From assembly GCA_003996215.1 (NCBI GenBank), contig QJPP01000843.1, positions 496,001-560,000 on the forward strand: a stretch of 64,000 nt of DNA. The letters are read 5' to 3'. Positions 47,226-59,033 of this stretch are shown piece after piece. The DNA comes from Jaltomata sinuosa (lineage: Eukaryota; Streptophyta; Magnoliopsida; Solanales; Solanaceae). Under the pieces are notes generated by a model, which was given only the letters and a program-made list of their open reading frames with translations, was not told the origin of the DNA and ran no database searches. A program made the translations under genes and the position numbers. The number at the start of each line of letters is the position of its first letter. Within the stretch, counting starts at the first letter, position 1.

Positions 47226-48601
47226 GATAGTACCGAAGGCATCTGAGTTACTGAGGCTGCCATGACCTAGCTAAGAACCATGTCTAACAACCTGGTGACC
47301 ACCCCTTCTACCTTGCATACTACCTCTAGTCGGTGACACTGGAGCTCAAAGAAGGTGAAACTCTCTGAACCAGGGACAAGTCTTAGTAAAGTTCCCCGAC
47401 TCCCCACACAAATAGAAACCCATATTGAACATTCCCTGCTATGAGGACCTGACCAAACCATAATGACCACCACGACCTGAATGCCCTTACTGTGAACCCC
47501 ATAAAATTTAACTTCAACTCTAGCTTTCCTGACCACTTTAACTCAAATAACAACTCTATGAAATCTGTAGCACTGCCTGAACCGGTGGCTAGGCTGAAAA
47601 TGCTGAAGGCCACCTCTACCAGAGAAAACTCTACCTCTAAACTGAGAATTTCTAAAACCACCATGACGGAGAGGTCTTTTTCCACCACCTTCATATGCCT
47701 CATAGTGTATACCCTCAATAGACCATGCATGATCGACTACTGCAATGAATATAGATACTTATGTCACTAGCTCTCTGTAGCCAAACAAAGTTGTGGATCT
47801 AAACCTCTAACAAACTGGTGGACCCACTTTTGCTATGAAGGCAGAAGTATAGCAGCATGCCTGGATAACTCATGGAACCATGCCTTACACTCGGAAACTG
47901 ATATAGAGCCCTACTCTAACAAGGTGAACTCATCCCTAACCTCTCTCTCAAGATACGAGGTGTATACCTCTCTAAGAAAGTCTCAAAAAACCGAGCCCAA
48001 GTCATGGAAGGTGATCCAACTGGTCTGCAAGAAGTATAAGACCTCCACCATTACTTCGCTAAACCATCCATCTAAAATGAAAAGTAATATTCCCTATGTG
48101 ACTCCACCAAACCAAGGTTATGAAACCTCTCCTAGCAGCTAATCAAGAACTCGTGAGAATCCTCTCCTAGAGCAATAAAAAACCTTGGAGGACCCAACTT
48201 GATAAACCTACCAATCATCTTATTCTTCTCAGATGTCATAATCAGCCTAGCTGCAATAGGCTGAGAAACCAACAAAATCGATAATATCTCTAGATGGGAA
48301 GCTGCAGTGGCAGGCTATCCTCCTAATCCCTGATCCATAAGTATCGCTATCTAGGCTTACGTATGTGCCTCATCTCTAATCTGTGAACCACCAGGCGTGC
48401 CAGGCAGAGTCTCGACCTATGACATATGCTCCAGAAAGCTAAGAATCCTAACCAAAAGATCTTAAAGGATAAACGTAGCAACAAATCCCACTAGAGGCTG
48501 GGATGACACTGAATATCCTCAACCTCTGACTCTGTTAACTGTGCTCCCGTAATAGGCACATGGGCCTTTCCCTAACCTGCTATCGACCTCATATTTACCA
48601 T
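47226..48601 (-). pseudogene. gag: gag of element F (degenerate)
   Basis: The start at 48601 (minus) opens MVNMRSIAG and meets a stop at the tenth codon. The basic, Ser/Gly-rich tail is at 47383-47730. A partial zinc knuckle with a CGxSG-like part lies near 47380-47420. Core blocks lie at 47750-48250 in several frames. The leader between 48602 and 48790 resembles those of B and C. Confidence 0.68.
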
Positions 48602-48790
48602 CTGAGATGGAATGGGACAAATAAATTTTAGAAGTTGATAGAGTCAAGAACGCACAATAAGGAACTAAAATGATGGGATTTTCCTAAGAATGCCTCATAG
48701 CTTCCAGCAGAGAGGATAGAGACTTCATTGTACTGATTCGCGAGACTCTACTAGGCATTCCATTTGTACCAAAAACACCGGTGAACCTAG

Positions 48791-48806
48791 AGGTTTGATA
48801 TAACTT
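48791..48806 (-). other. Primer-binding site of element F (decayed)
   Basis: Minus-strand AGTTATATCAAACCTC next to the LTR end, alignable to the tRNA-iMet site with several changes. Confidence 0.55.
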
Positions 48807-50335
48807 TGTCACAACCCAAAACCTTAGGTCATGGTGGCACCCACCAGTAGGTAAGCCAAACACTTAGCCCTGAATGACCAATAATGGGCTAATAAGAGAA
48901 ACTGGATAACAACTAAAAGTCAGTACTAAATAATTGGAAAAAGCGGAAGAACAACATATATAAATAAAGAGGGAAGAGAATAAAACATACAAGACTACCC
49001 TAAGACCTGGTATCAATCGGTACAGAAGATACTACAATATGCAGAGTTCTAAATAGAAACAATATACGAATAGAAATGCAGGAAAGTCTCCAAATTACAA
49101 TAGAAGACTGGTCCAAAAGTGGAGGGAGATAGGTCAACTCCGATTGATAAGATGTCAACCTATATATTCAATCAGCAACTCTGCATGCGACGATATCAAC
49201 AATGATGACTCGTACCAGGATCTACATCAGGATAAAAATGTAGATGTTTAGCATGAGTACCAAAATATGTGGTACCCAGTAAGCATCATAGGCGGACTGA
49301 GCTCAAATAAGATATACGTATAACAAAATGCGATCATATCTAAAAAAGGTAAGAAATAGGGGTCAGAAAGGAAATGATAACCCATAACATGATAAGAAGG
49401 ACAAGTACAAGTAAATAAAATAGAAGGCCTAAAGTAATAATCTATTTATAACCTAACTAGACCCCCATAAGCCCGGAAGGTGCCAACAATAATGGATAAA
49501 CACAATTGGACCTCCATAAGCCCGATAAATGCAAGAAACACGAAATGCTAACTACAAACTAAGCTATAATAATAAGGATACGTAGAAGAATACCATGATA
49601 TTAAATATGAGATCAATGCAATGCGATATGTGTCTAATGCAATAACAAGTAAAACCTTGAGTTTTCTAGTGGGCTGCCGGAGCTCATCAACAAATATCAT
49701 ATAATAATACCTGAAATATCCTCACAGGCCACCGGAGCTCATAAATACATACCATGAAGTATAATCAATGTCTAATTATAGTAAAAACCCATAGTATTTT
49801 CATAGGCTGCTAGAGATTATCAATAGTACCAATAAGTAAGCGGGGAAAGAGGTCTGAAGTCGTGTCTCGGACCAAGTGTAAAAGTAGTACAATATCCTCC
49901 AAACTTAGAACCTAGTAAAAGCTGGTACACTCCCCTCAGTAATATGAATATAATAGTAAAATGATACAATTTCATTTTTTAAAAGCAAAAAGTCGATACT
50001 AATAGTAGTATTCTCTCGTCGTAGCTCCAATTGTTAAAAAATAAGGTACTTTTAGTGTAAAAACCTCTATAATCTAAAATCAATGAAATTTCTTCGTAAG
50101 GTTAAAAACCATAATAAAAGTAATGATTTTTCCTTTGAAACTGAATAACCATAATTTCTCCCTCAATCTTGCCAGAGATTGTACTCATATATAAGTGGAT
50201 AAATGCTTTCCAACTCATATGCATGCATATATATGAATGCGGATGCACAAAACTATTCATCAACATAGGGTATTTCACCCTTCATACCATGATTACACTA
50301 ACCTGGTATCCATCAAGTCCAAACCACAGTCTCAG
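48807..50335 (-). repeat. 5' LTR of element F (truncated, about 1.53 kb)
   Basis: Plus-strand start TGTCACAACCC at 48807. It follows the 3' LTR but stops near 50335, about 500 bp short of the U3 end. It includes three diverged repeats with GCCGGAGCTCAT-like words at 49670, 49730 and 49805. Confidence 0.8.
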
Positions 50336-50344
50336 GACCACAAC

Positions 50345-50395
50345 CTTATGCAATGCCTCTAATTTTCGAGGAAAATCTAGCTGGTAAGTAACTTT
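50345..50395 (-). pseudogene. Fragment of a D-type integrase C-terminus
   Basis: About 50 bp matching 19148-19200 in element D. The minus strand reads VTYQLDFPRKLEALHK against VTYQLELPPELEALHL in D. It is wedged between the broken F LTR and the next LTR-like piece. Confidence 0.65.
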
Positions 50396-51180
50396 CACAA
50401 CCCAACCCGTCATAAGTGGCACCCACCCAACCCCCGAATGAGCGAACCAATAGAGTTCAATCCTTTTCTAGACTAACAGCCTAAAACTAATAACAGAAAG
50501 TAAACTAGCAATCAAAACAATTCAAAAACTAATCATAATCATTATCCTGCGGAAAATCCCTCCTAGGAACTGAAAGTCATTGTACCAAACATCAATACCA
50601 AATATCTAAAATACGGGGATTCAACCCCAAAAGATAAAATAAAATAGTTTTTAGTCCAAAACAAATGGACTGAAACTCTAAGAATAACCCAAGGTAGCTC
50701 GAAACAAGCAGCTAACCCTTGAAAGTTAGAATCACCGATACTAAATGCGAGGTCGCATCTAAGTCGCTAAGCTTGTCCATATTATGGAACTCTCTTATTA
50801 AGAAGATATCCTAGGAATATTTTAGATTAAAGCATAATGGGAAAAGCTGAGTGGTTACTCAAAAATCTTCACCAAAAGCTTTTATTGACTTGAAGATCAA
50901 CCTAGTCCCTTTTTTAAGATAAGAAAGTTCCAACTGACTTGAAGAATACATGCCAAGATATCCTGTACATCTACACTAATATATGACTAGTTAAACATCG
51001 ACGTATTTGTGTGAAATAGAGAGAACAAGGATGTAAATGGGTAATAATAGTAAGGAACATAAATACGAAGATAGTTGAAGTGTTAAACCAAAGTTATAGG
51101 ATAAAAAAGCCTTAAAACAAAAGTTCAAGTCAAAAAAGTGCCTTGTGGAGATTCATTTCAAGTAATCTAGCATAACGCGT
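50396..51180 (-). repeat. LTR-like fragment, minus orientation
   Basis: Begins (plus) TCACAACCC...AAGTGGCACCCACCC...CGAATGAGCGAACC, the pattern that opens the U5 ends of the other minus-strand LTRs here, but decayed. After about 50800 similarity fades. No gene seen. Confidence 0.5.
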
Positions 51181-52834
51181 GACATTGAACGAGCTTATAT
51201 CACGACATATGATGATTTTGAGGGTGTACTACCTATCAAATTGAAGGTCTTTGAGTCTAGTTTTTAGTGATTTGGATGTATTTATACATCCAATTGCCAT
51301 ATATTACCCATATTTACACTTAGTTTAAAGGATAAATTCATGTATATTATTACATATTATGTTATATAATGTTGGTTAGGTAATATATAGTTAGATGTGT
51401 TTTAGGGAAAATGTAGAAGAAATGGATCCTAAAATGCAATAGATCCAATATAGGATCATTTTTGAAGACTTAGACAAATTACGGATGAAATTTAGGGCTA
51501 TGGCAATGTCTTGGGTGCCGCATTGGCCCCTAAACATCAGAGAAGCAGAAAATTGAAGGGATAGGCAATGCCTTGGCCATTGCCTCACTAGGATAGGGCA
51601 TTGGCTACGATGCTGCCTTGCGCACAAAAACTTACAAGAGGCAACAAACATGCAAAAGCTGGGTGATGCCTTGCCAAATTCCTAGGCAAGGCAGGACACT
51701 GAGCAAGGTGACGCCTCATAGGATTTATGGGCCAAAAGTTTCACTTAGTCCAAGTTTGAGTTTAGAAAGGATTTAGGGTTACTTGCTACTACTATCAATA
51801 CATCCCTTGAATGTTTTTTGGGGGGGATTCGACACTCTTGGATAGCCACAGTTGGAGGAGAGAAAAACACTATTAGGTTCTTTTTTCTACTATTTTTATT
51901 GATCATTATTTTACATTAACAACGTCAAATCATGTAATCTTGATCAAAGTATGAGTGGCCAAAACACTTTTGTTCTAGAGTTACGGCCTTAGCATGATTG
52001 TTGTAGTAGACTATTGATTCAGATTACAAAGTTTATAACATTAGTTGTTTTTTTATTCTTTATTTTAATATTTTACCTATTCCCGACAAGCAGAGAAAAT
52101 CTATATATTCATCGTGAACTCAAAAGAGGATTCATGAGTTAGAATGAAGAATAAAAGGAGTAAGATCTTAACTTTAGGAATCAAAGAGCAAATTTATGTC
52201 TATGATAGACGTATAACTAGAACACCTTACTTGATTTAAAAAAGGGAAGTGCAATTGCATTTTTCATGTTTGTCTTGATCATAGAAAGATAGACATAGAT
52301 ACACCTGTGAATAGGTGATTAGAGGTTCGAAAGATCATAATCATAGTATTAACTCCATAAATCAACAACTAGAAAAATTAAGTAGGTTAATGAAGTTGAA
52401 TACTCAACATGATTGTGAATTAGAGTGGTAACCTAGAATCTCTCTATTATTGTGATCACCAAATTTACTTTGCTTTCTAATTTAATCAATAAGTAGAAAT
52501 GAAACAAATCAAAAACCTTTGTTTGTGACTACACACTTGTCCTAATTTTTTTTATATTATATTTAACTATATTGTTGTTAATCACAAGTCCTTGAGGGTA
52601 CGTTATTTGAATTAAAAAGTCTATATTACTTGAACGATCGCGTACACTTACGTGTATGTTGGGGACAAAAAGTTTTTGTCTCTATTAAAAGGGACTTAGA
52701 AATTAACAAGTTTCTAGTTTATCTTTTACTGTTTTATTGTTCAGGTGTTGACATCTTGTTCTTACGTGCTCTTTCTACATATACAATTTTTGCGGTTTAC
52801 TGTCTAGTGAGAAAGAGTTAGTTAACTTCAAACC
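51181..52834. other. Unassigned, LTR-like DNA, possibly of an Athila/Tat-type element
   Basis: No coding signal. It contains a copy of a motif shared by other LTRs (AAATTGAAGGTCTTTGAGTC at 51239-51258) and a cluster of inverted repeats with a GGCATTGCC-like core (51495-51715). A right part (52620-52760) has GTACACTTACGTGT and GGGGACAAAAAGTTTTTG, reminiscent of the 3' ends of Athila/Tat LTRs. The edges are unclear, and it may hold two different LTR pieces. The right edge is fixed by element H. Confidence 0.4.
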
Positions 52835-55800
52835 TGTCACGACCCAATTTCTCAATCATGACGGCGCCTACAACCCCCCCAGTAGGCGAACCAATCCCCG
52901 TGGCCCGGAATGGTTAGTAATGGCTAATATCAAGCAAGTAAGCGGAAGAACAGTAAGAAAATACGGAAGCAAGGGCAATAAGTAAAGAAGTTGAACAACA
53001 AAAATATATATAGCATATATATGGAAGCTAAACCATACCCCAAAACCTGGTAGCATAGTTTAGAGCCGGAACTACATCAACAAAGTACAAGGGATCCAAA
53101 ACCATATATACAATAGTCTCTGAGTAGTTAGAGAGTACATAATACAAAAGATAAACTAGAAGCTAAGCTCCGGTCCCCAAGAGCTCAAACCTCAGTCTGG
53201 GATGGTCCAAAATCTCCTCGCATGAGTCTCCATGAGCTAACGACGATAGCCCACACTAGGATCTACACCAGAAGATGCAGAGTTTAGTATGAGCACCAAT
53301 TGCTAAGAAATGGGTACCCAGTAGGTATCATAGGACGACTAGGAACATATAAGATAAACGAGCAGTAATAAGTAGAATAAAAACAATTAGTCACAGAAAA
53401 TAATGAATAAGTACATAGAAGCTAGCACAGAAGGAATACAAGCATAAATAACATACATGGCTAGCTTCTAGACTATATATCATAGGCACAAGTAAAAGAA
53501 AGAAGTAACGCACCTAGGATCCTCGAAATAACAATATATATAGAAGTTTTTTAGAAAACATGCAATATACAGATAACCTAAACTGAAACGAGAAGGAGAA
53601 AATCAGAATAACAATAGCTTGCTTGAATACCAGAGTAATAACCAAGCCAAGCTACATTATACTAGTCTCAATATCCAGTTACAATAAGGAATAAACATAA
53701 GGAATCAAATCTCGATAAAGCAATAATAAGTCTACTAACAGTCCCAACAGGCGCCCATACAACCTAGGAACAAAAAAATGTGAAGACAAACCCGCCTGCA
53801 TCCCATACTACTAGAGCGTACACTCAGCAAACAATAAACAAGGGTGAAACCTCACACAAATGAATGGTATGATGCATGATGAAACCCAGGTGGAACAGTA
53901 ACCTCGTATGTACCTCCTTCGGCGCCTAAGGGTCCACTAGGTAGGATCGATGGAAGGACACGACCTGTATACCTCAACTACACCATATACCCCTCCTCTG
54001 ACACACTCAACACGTATCCCCTAGTCTGGATCGGCAAGTTCCGTGGAGTTCCTTAACCACATACTAACTCTCGTAACCTCAACGACATAGTTCGGGGTGA
54101 ATCCAGATCCAAAGTAGTAACCCAATCACAAAATGCATGCCCGAAACTATCCGGGTCTAAATTGGTGAAATAAGTCTCAAAAGCCCCAAAATAGGTGCTT
54201 GGACATAACCAGGTCTAAAACAGTAGTAAAACAAGTCTGATGCTCGACCTAACCGAGTCTAGTACCACCTCTATTCAACAATAAAATAGGTCTAGCACTA
54301 CGGCCTCGCCAGGTGTAGTAGTAGTCTGGAAAAAGTAGTAAAACAACCTATTAACTTGCTTAACCCAAGAAGATCTACGTAAGTCAGTTCTAAATCTTTT
54401 CAAAGTCATTTCAGCCGAAAATGGTACCCCAGAGCCATGAAAAGTTTAGAAAATTAATCATAGTAGGCTCGAATCCAAAACTGCAGCAAAATATGCGAAA
54501 ATCCCTTTACATGCATGAAAAAGACTTGTACAAACACAAACAATAGCCCAATGGCTCACAATCAACCTATCGGCCCTGCACAAATAAGTAGCCTAAAAAC
54601 ACAAATAACTAGCCTAAAAGCGCAATATCGATGTCTAGGACTTACACACATTCCCATATAACCCACTATCTATGGTCAGAAGTCAATACAAGGTCACACA
54701 GGACCACAAGGGTAATAATATCATCTACAACAAATACTACACAACTCAGAGAAAGAAAATAAGTCAGACATGAAGAAACGGTCAAGGTCTGTGGTCCCAA
54801 GCTAGTAAACCCAACCCAAGGATGCCCATTAATGCAATTTTATCATATATATGCATAGTCTAGAGGAATTAAACCATAACATACCAGTTGTCTGACAACA
54901 AGCTGCTGGAACGACGATGTCCAAGCCCGAATCACACCGAGAAGTTCTAAATAGAAATCAAACTATCAAGAAAATAAACTACATCTTAAAACAAGACTAA
55001 CAATACCGAAATTTCTATAACTATAGCCGAGTCGAAATTTGGGTCATCGACGGGCCCATGGGCCCCTTAACCTGAAGCCGAAAATGTAAGAGCGTACAAT
55101 AATCACCATACTCTCAAGAGTGCATTCTCAGAATTTTGAACAAAATTGACCAAGAATAAGGCTCAAAATAGCCTACTAAATAATAGAGAACTTTAAAGAT
55201 AAAGGATGCGAATTTTAATAGAATTAAGTGAATAAAACTTACATTAATGATGGAGGAACGATCTAGGCCAAGAAAATCCTACCCTAGCACCAAGAATTGA
55301 AGCACTAACGAGCTTAGGTTAGTTTGGAGCTAATAGAACCAGATTTTGAAGTATTGAACATATAGGGGACAACTTACATACTGCACAGGGGTCCTTCACC
55401 GTGATTGCGAAGGGACCCCACACGGTTGCGAGGACCACGCTGGCTAGTTCATCACGATCGTGAGGACTAGCCACGCGGTCGTAAAGAACAAATGGGAGAA
55501 TGCTTCATCTCGATCGCGATAAGGAACGTCGCGATCGCATAGCACAAGGAAACAGGTGCTACATCATGGTCGCGGGGAAGGGGCTCGCGATTGCGATTAA
55601 GTCCTGAAACCTGCACCTTCAGCAATAAAACCTACAATTTCTAACTCTTTTACGGGGCATTTCAGGCATAATCAAAACCCGACACTCAAAACCAATAATG
55701 CTAATATAGTGGAAACAATGTTTCGACCTCAACAAAATCCATGAAACTACCATACGAGGTCGTTCCAGAGAAATATTGACCCAAGTCAACACTAACTAAA

Positions 55801-56285
55801 ACAAACCAACTAGCCAAAATGAGCCCGACTTACTCAAGACCCAAACTAACCACCAACCTAACCCAAACTCATCATTCTGGAGCTAATGGAATCATCGGAT
55901 TTTGAGTCTGACGCTCTGATCATTAAAAGCTGATCAAAGTTAAACTTTCAACTCCAAATGGCCCGAAAATAGAAAAAGCAACACAATACTCACACCAAAA
56001 GTTCTCAGGCCTCAACTAAAGGTACAACTAGACCAAATCTAACATTCTGGAGCCAACAGAACTATCAGAATGCAATTCCGAGCATGTTAGCTAAGAATGT
56101 TGACTAATGTCAATGATATCCTAATTTAAATCTCTAAAATAAGAAAATGGCTATAACAACCAAACGAATGGCGAAGGCACTGAGCAACCAGTCCCAGGAA
56201 GCCAAAATGACTTGGGACGGCTATTGGCAAGCTCTAACAGTACAAGAAAAGCGTAAATACAAGAATGATTGGAAGGGTCATTACA
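52835..56285 (-). repeat. 3' LTR of element H (3,451 bp)
   Basis: Plus-strand start TGTCACGACCC and end GGGTCATTACA. Same general plan as the C and E LTRs: U5 end, tandem TAGAC/CGG repeats (54030-54350), a donor-like GTAAGT on the minus strand (55237-55242), an inverted-repeat cluster (55385-55605), and U3 with GTTGACT words (56090-56105). No gene seen in it. Confidence 0.87.
55380..55605 (-). promoter_or_regulatory. Inverted-repeat cluster of LTR H
   Basis: Plus-strand view: GGCTAGTTCATCACGATCGTGAGGACTAGCC-type unit (55441-55471; arms GGCTAGT and ACTAGCC, core CACGATCGTG), then TCGATCGCGAT (55510) and TCGCGATCGCA (55530). The expected TATA box has decayed to AGTATGTAAG (minus, near 55366-55375). 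Confidence 0.55.
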
Positions 56286-56322
56286 TCATCCACTACTAAA
56301 AATGACTTTTATCCTCGAAAGT
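56286..56322 (-). other. Polypurine tract region of element H
   Basis: Minus-strand CTTTCGAGGATAAAAGTC and TAGTAGTGGATGA before the LTR, as in B and C. Confidence 0.7.
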
Positions 56323-57880
56323 CAAAGACTAGGAAGTACCTGAAGGCTCAAATAACTGCGGATACTGAGCCCACATATCTCTCTCAGTGTCTTAGGTAGC
56401 CTCCTCAACTGGATGGTGCCTCCACTGAACTTTCACAACTAGTATCTCCCTAGATCTCAACCTCCTGACATCTCTGGCCAAAATAGCTACCGGCTCATCA
56501 ACAAAAGACAAACTCCCATCCAACTGAATTGAATCCCACCTCAACACATGAGACTCATCTAGAACACACCATCTCAACATCTACACATGAAATACAGGAT
56601 ACATGGCTGAAAATATCAGCGGCAAAGCTAATATGTAGGCAACACTACCAAGCCTCTGAAGAATCTCAAACGGCCCAATGTACCTGGAGCTAAGATTTCC
56701 CCGCTGACCTAATCTCATCAAGCCCTTCATGGGAGATACATGGAAGAATACTAATTTACTAACACTGAACTCCAAGGCACAAAGTCTACAATCACGTAGC
56801 TCTTCGGCCTCCTCTGAGCTGCTTAAAGTCTATCATGAATCACTTTCTAATGAATCATGAAGCAAATCTGTACTCTGTGGCCTAGACTCCAAACTATCAA
56901 ACCAACCAACCGGCGATCTGCAACACCTACCATATAACACCTCGAAAGGTGCCATGCAAATGCTTGAATGAAAACTATTATTATAAGAAAACTCGGCCAA
57001 AGGCACAAACCTATCCCAAGAACCTCCAAAGTAACAACATAGGCCTGAAGCAAGTCCTCCAGGACCTGAATAGGCCTCTTGGACTGGACATCTGTCTGAG
57101 GGTGGAATGAAGTACTAAGGTGAACCTATGTACCTAAATCTCGCTGAATAGCTCTCCAGAACTGAGATGTGAATAGAGCGCCACAGTCTTAAATGATAGA
57201 AGTTGGGACCCCGTATAATCGAACAACCTCGCGAAGGTAAATCTGAGCTAACCTCTCTATAGTGTAAGTAGTCTGAATCGGCAAGAAGTGTGCTGACTTA
57301 GTCAGCCGGTCCATAATCAACCAGATAGAGTCGAAACACCTAGAACTATGAGGCAATCCAACTACGAAGTCTATAGTAATCCCTTCCCACTTCAACTCAG
57401 GAATGGGAAGTCGCTGTATCAAACCACCAGGTCTCATGTGCTTGAACTTCACCTGTAGACAGTTCAAGCATCAAGATACAAACTTCGATGTGTCCTGCTT
57501 GATACCACTCTACCAGTAAAGCTGTCTTAGGTATCTACATCTTGGTTGTGCCAGGATGGATAGAATATCTAGAAAAATATGCCTTATAAAGAATCAACTG
57601 AATCAAATCCCCATCTCTCATAACATAAAGTCGACTATCAAACCTCATAACCCCATCTGAATCTAGAGTAACCCGGTTTGCCTCACCCTAAAAAAAGTGA
57701 TCACGAAGGTCACCCAATCGCTAATTCTCAAACTGTCAGCTCTGAATCTGATCGACTAGAGTAAAATGAATCTAAATACTGGAAAGAAATCTGCTAAGAT
57801 CTGACAAGTCAAGCCTAACAAAACCTAGCCAAGGACTGGATGTCCACGACCAACGATCGCTCCGAAACTGAAAGTAAAGC
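56323..57880 (-). pseudogene. pol: Integrase with chromodomain of element H
   Basis: Minus strand, from the N-terminal side: the zinc-finger end and VKFKHMRPGGLIQRLPIPEL (near 57400-57460); TIDFVVGLPHSSRCFDSIW with the first catalytic Asp, then LTKSAHFLP (57189-57400). The middle core, with the other acidic residues, is broken (56850-57180). YIGPFEILQRLGSVAYI (56625-56680) is the GPF/Y module. The chromodomain start is PVAILARDVRRLRSREILVV (56420-56490), followed by VKVQWRHHPVEEAT, a stop, then DTERDM. It is among the best preserved chromodomains in the window: apart from the stop replacing Trp, the signature is intact. Confidence 0.87.
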
Positions 57881-58460
57881 TAGGCTACCCATAATTACTA
57901 CCTTCTGACTCAATGCATCCATTACCATGTTTTCCTTGCCCGGATGGTATAGAATAGTGAAATCATAGTCATTTAGTAACTTAATCCATCTCCTCTGCCT
58001 CGAGTTCAGCTCTCGCTGACTCGTGATATACTAAAGACTATGGTGATTGGTGAATATCTTGCAGGGAACCATATATAAGTAGTGCCTCCAGATCTTGAGT
58101 GCAAAAACTACCATCGCCAACTCCAAGTCATTAGTGGGGTAGTTGCGCTCGTGAACCTTCAGCTTCCTTAATGAATATGCTATCACACGACCTTACTACT
58201 TCAACACACAACCAAGACCAACCCATGAATCATCATAATATACCGAGAAACTCTGACCCTCAACTGGCAAAGTCAACACAGGAGCTGAAGTCAATAAGGC
58301 CTTAAGCCTCTGAAAGTTATGCTCGTACTGATCCGACCACTGAAATGGGACATACTTGCTAGTTAGCCTAGACAAAGATGCTTCTATGGAAGAAAACCCC
58401 TTGACAAAGCTACGATAATACCCTGCTAACCCAATAAAGTTGCGAACCTCAGTAGGAGTA
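57881..58460 (-). pseudogene. pol: RNase H of element H
   Basis: The minus strand has VYYDDSWVGLGCVLK near 58196-58245 as the first catalytic block, with Asp retained. The KVHERNYPTND-like block (58120-58165) and ILDTSQRELNSRQRRWIKLL-like sequence (57970-58030) follow. The end YHPGKENMVMDALSQK lies near 57905-57955. Stops occur between the blocks. Confidence 0.8.
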
Positions 58461-59033
58461 GTAGGTCTCATCCAATCAGAAACTACTGAAATCTTACCCC
58501 TAGTGCACTCTAATCCCATTCTTAGATACCACGTGTCCTAGGAACACAACTGTCTCAAGACAAAACCTGCATTTTGAGAACTTGGCATAAAGCCGATGAA
58601 ATCTCAAAGTCTGAAGTACAATCCTTAAATGTTGCTCATGCTTATCTCTACTCTGCGAGTATATCAAGATGTAGTCTATGAAGAATATAACAAATGAGTC
58701 CAGATACGGTCTAAGCACCTTGTGCATTGAGTCCCTGAAGGCTGCTATTGCATTAGTCAACCCAAAAGACATCACCAGGAACTCATAGTGGTCATGTCGT
58801 GTCCTGAATATTATCTTAGGGATGTCCTCTGCCCTATTCCTTAACTGGTGCTTCTCTGACCTCAAATATATCTTTTAAAATATGGCTGAACCCTAAAGTT
58901 GATCAAACAAATCATCTATGCGCGACATTGGATACTCATTCCTCAATGTCACCCTATTCAGTTGCCGATAATCAATACACATCCGCATTGACCCATCCTT
59001 CTTCATTACAAACAAAACAGGAGCACCCCAAGG
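58461..59033 (-). pseudogene. pol: Reverse transcriptase of element H, 5' end removed by element I
   Basis: Minus strand: GAPVLFVMKKDGSMRMCIDY (58970-59030), QLNRVTLRNEYPMSRIDDLF, a broken patch with stops, then an open run 58865-58500. That run holds RTRHDHYEFLVMSFGLTNAI, the catalytic block FFIDYILIYSQS and FLGHVVSKNGIRVH. The second catalytic aspartate is Tyr, so the polymerase would be dead even without the truncation. The thumb/connection block at 58380-58480 (RNFIGLAGYYRSFVKGFSS) is well preserved. Confidence 0.87.

Larger units (their letters stand above)
39572..50335 (-). mobile_element. Element F: Ty3/gypsy chromovirus-like element, minus strand, with nested solo LTR E
   Basis: Minus-strand order: 5' LTR (50335-48807, truncated), primer site, gag, protease, RT, RNase H, integrase with chromodomain, polypurine tract, 3' LTR (45205-39572) interrupted by E. 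The two LTRs share long blocks, for example the stretch around 44550-44640 with 50245-50330. The right end is broken, so no target duplication can be tested. All domains are present but decayed. Confidence 0.83.
52835..59033 (-). mobile_element. Element H: Ty3/gypsy chromovirus-like element, minus strand, cut by element I
   Basis: Minus-strand order in view: RT (from 59033), RNase H, integrase with chromodomain, polypurine tract, 3' LTR. The RT is interrupted at the GAP block (near 59030) by the start of LTR I. The missing protease, gag and 5' LTR should lie beyond element I, right of the window. Confidence 0.87.

Noticed and set aside
47492..47770. Plus-strand 92-codon frame over gag of F.
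   Set aside because: Antisense to the gag tail; no motif, and the gag call on the minus strand fits the element order.
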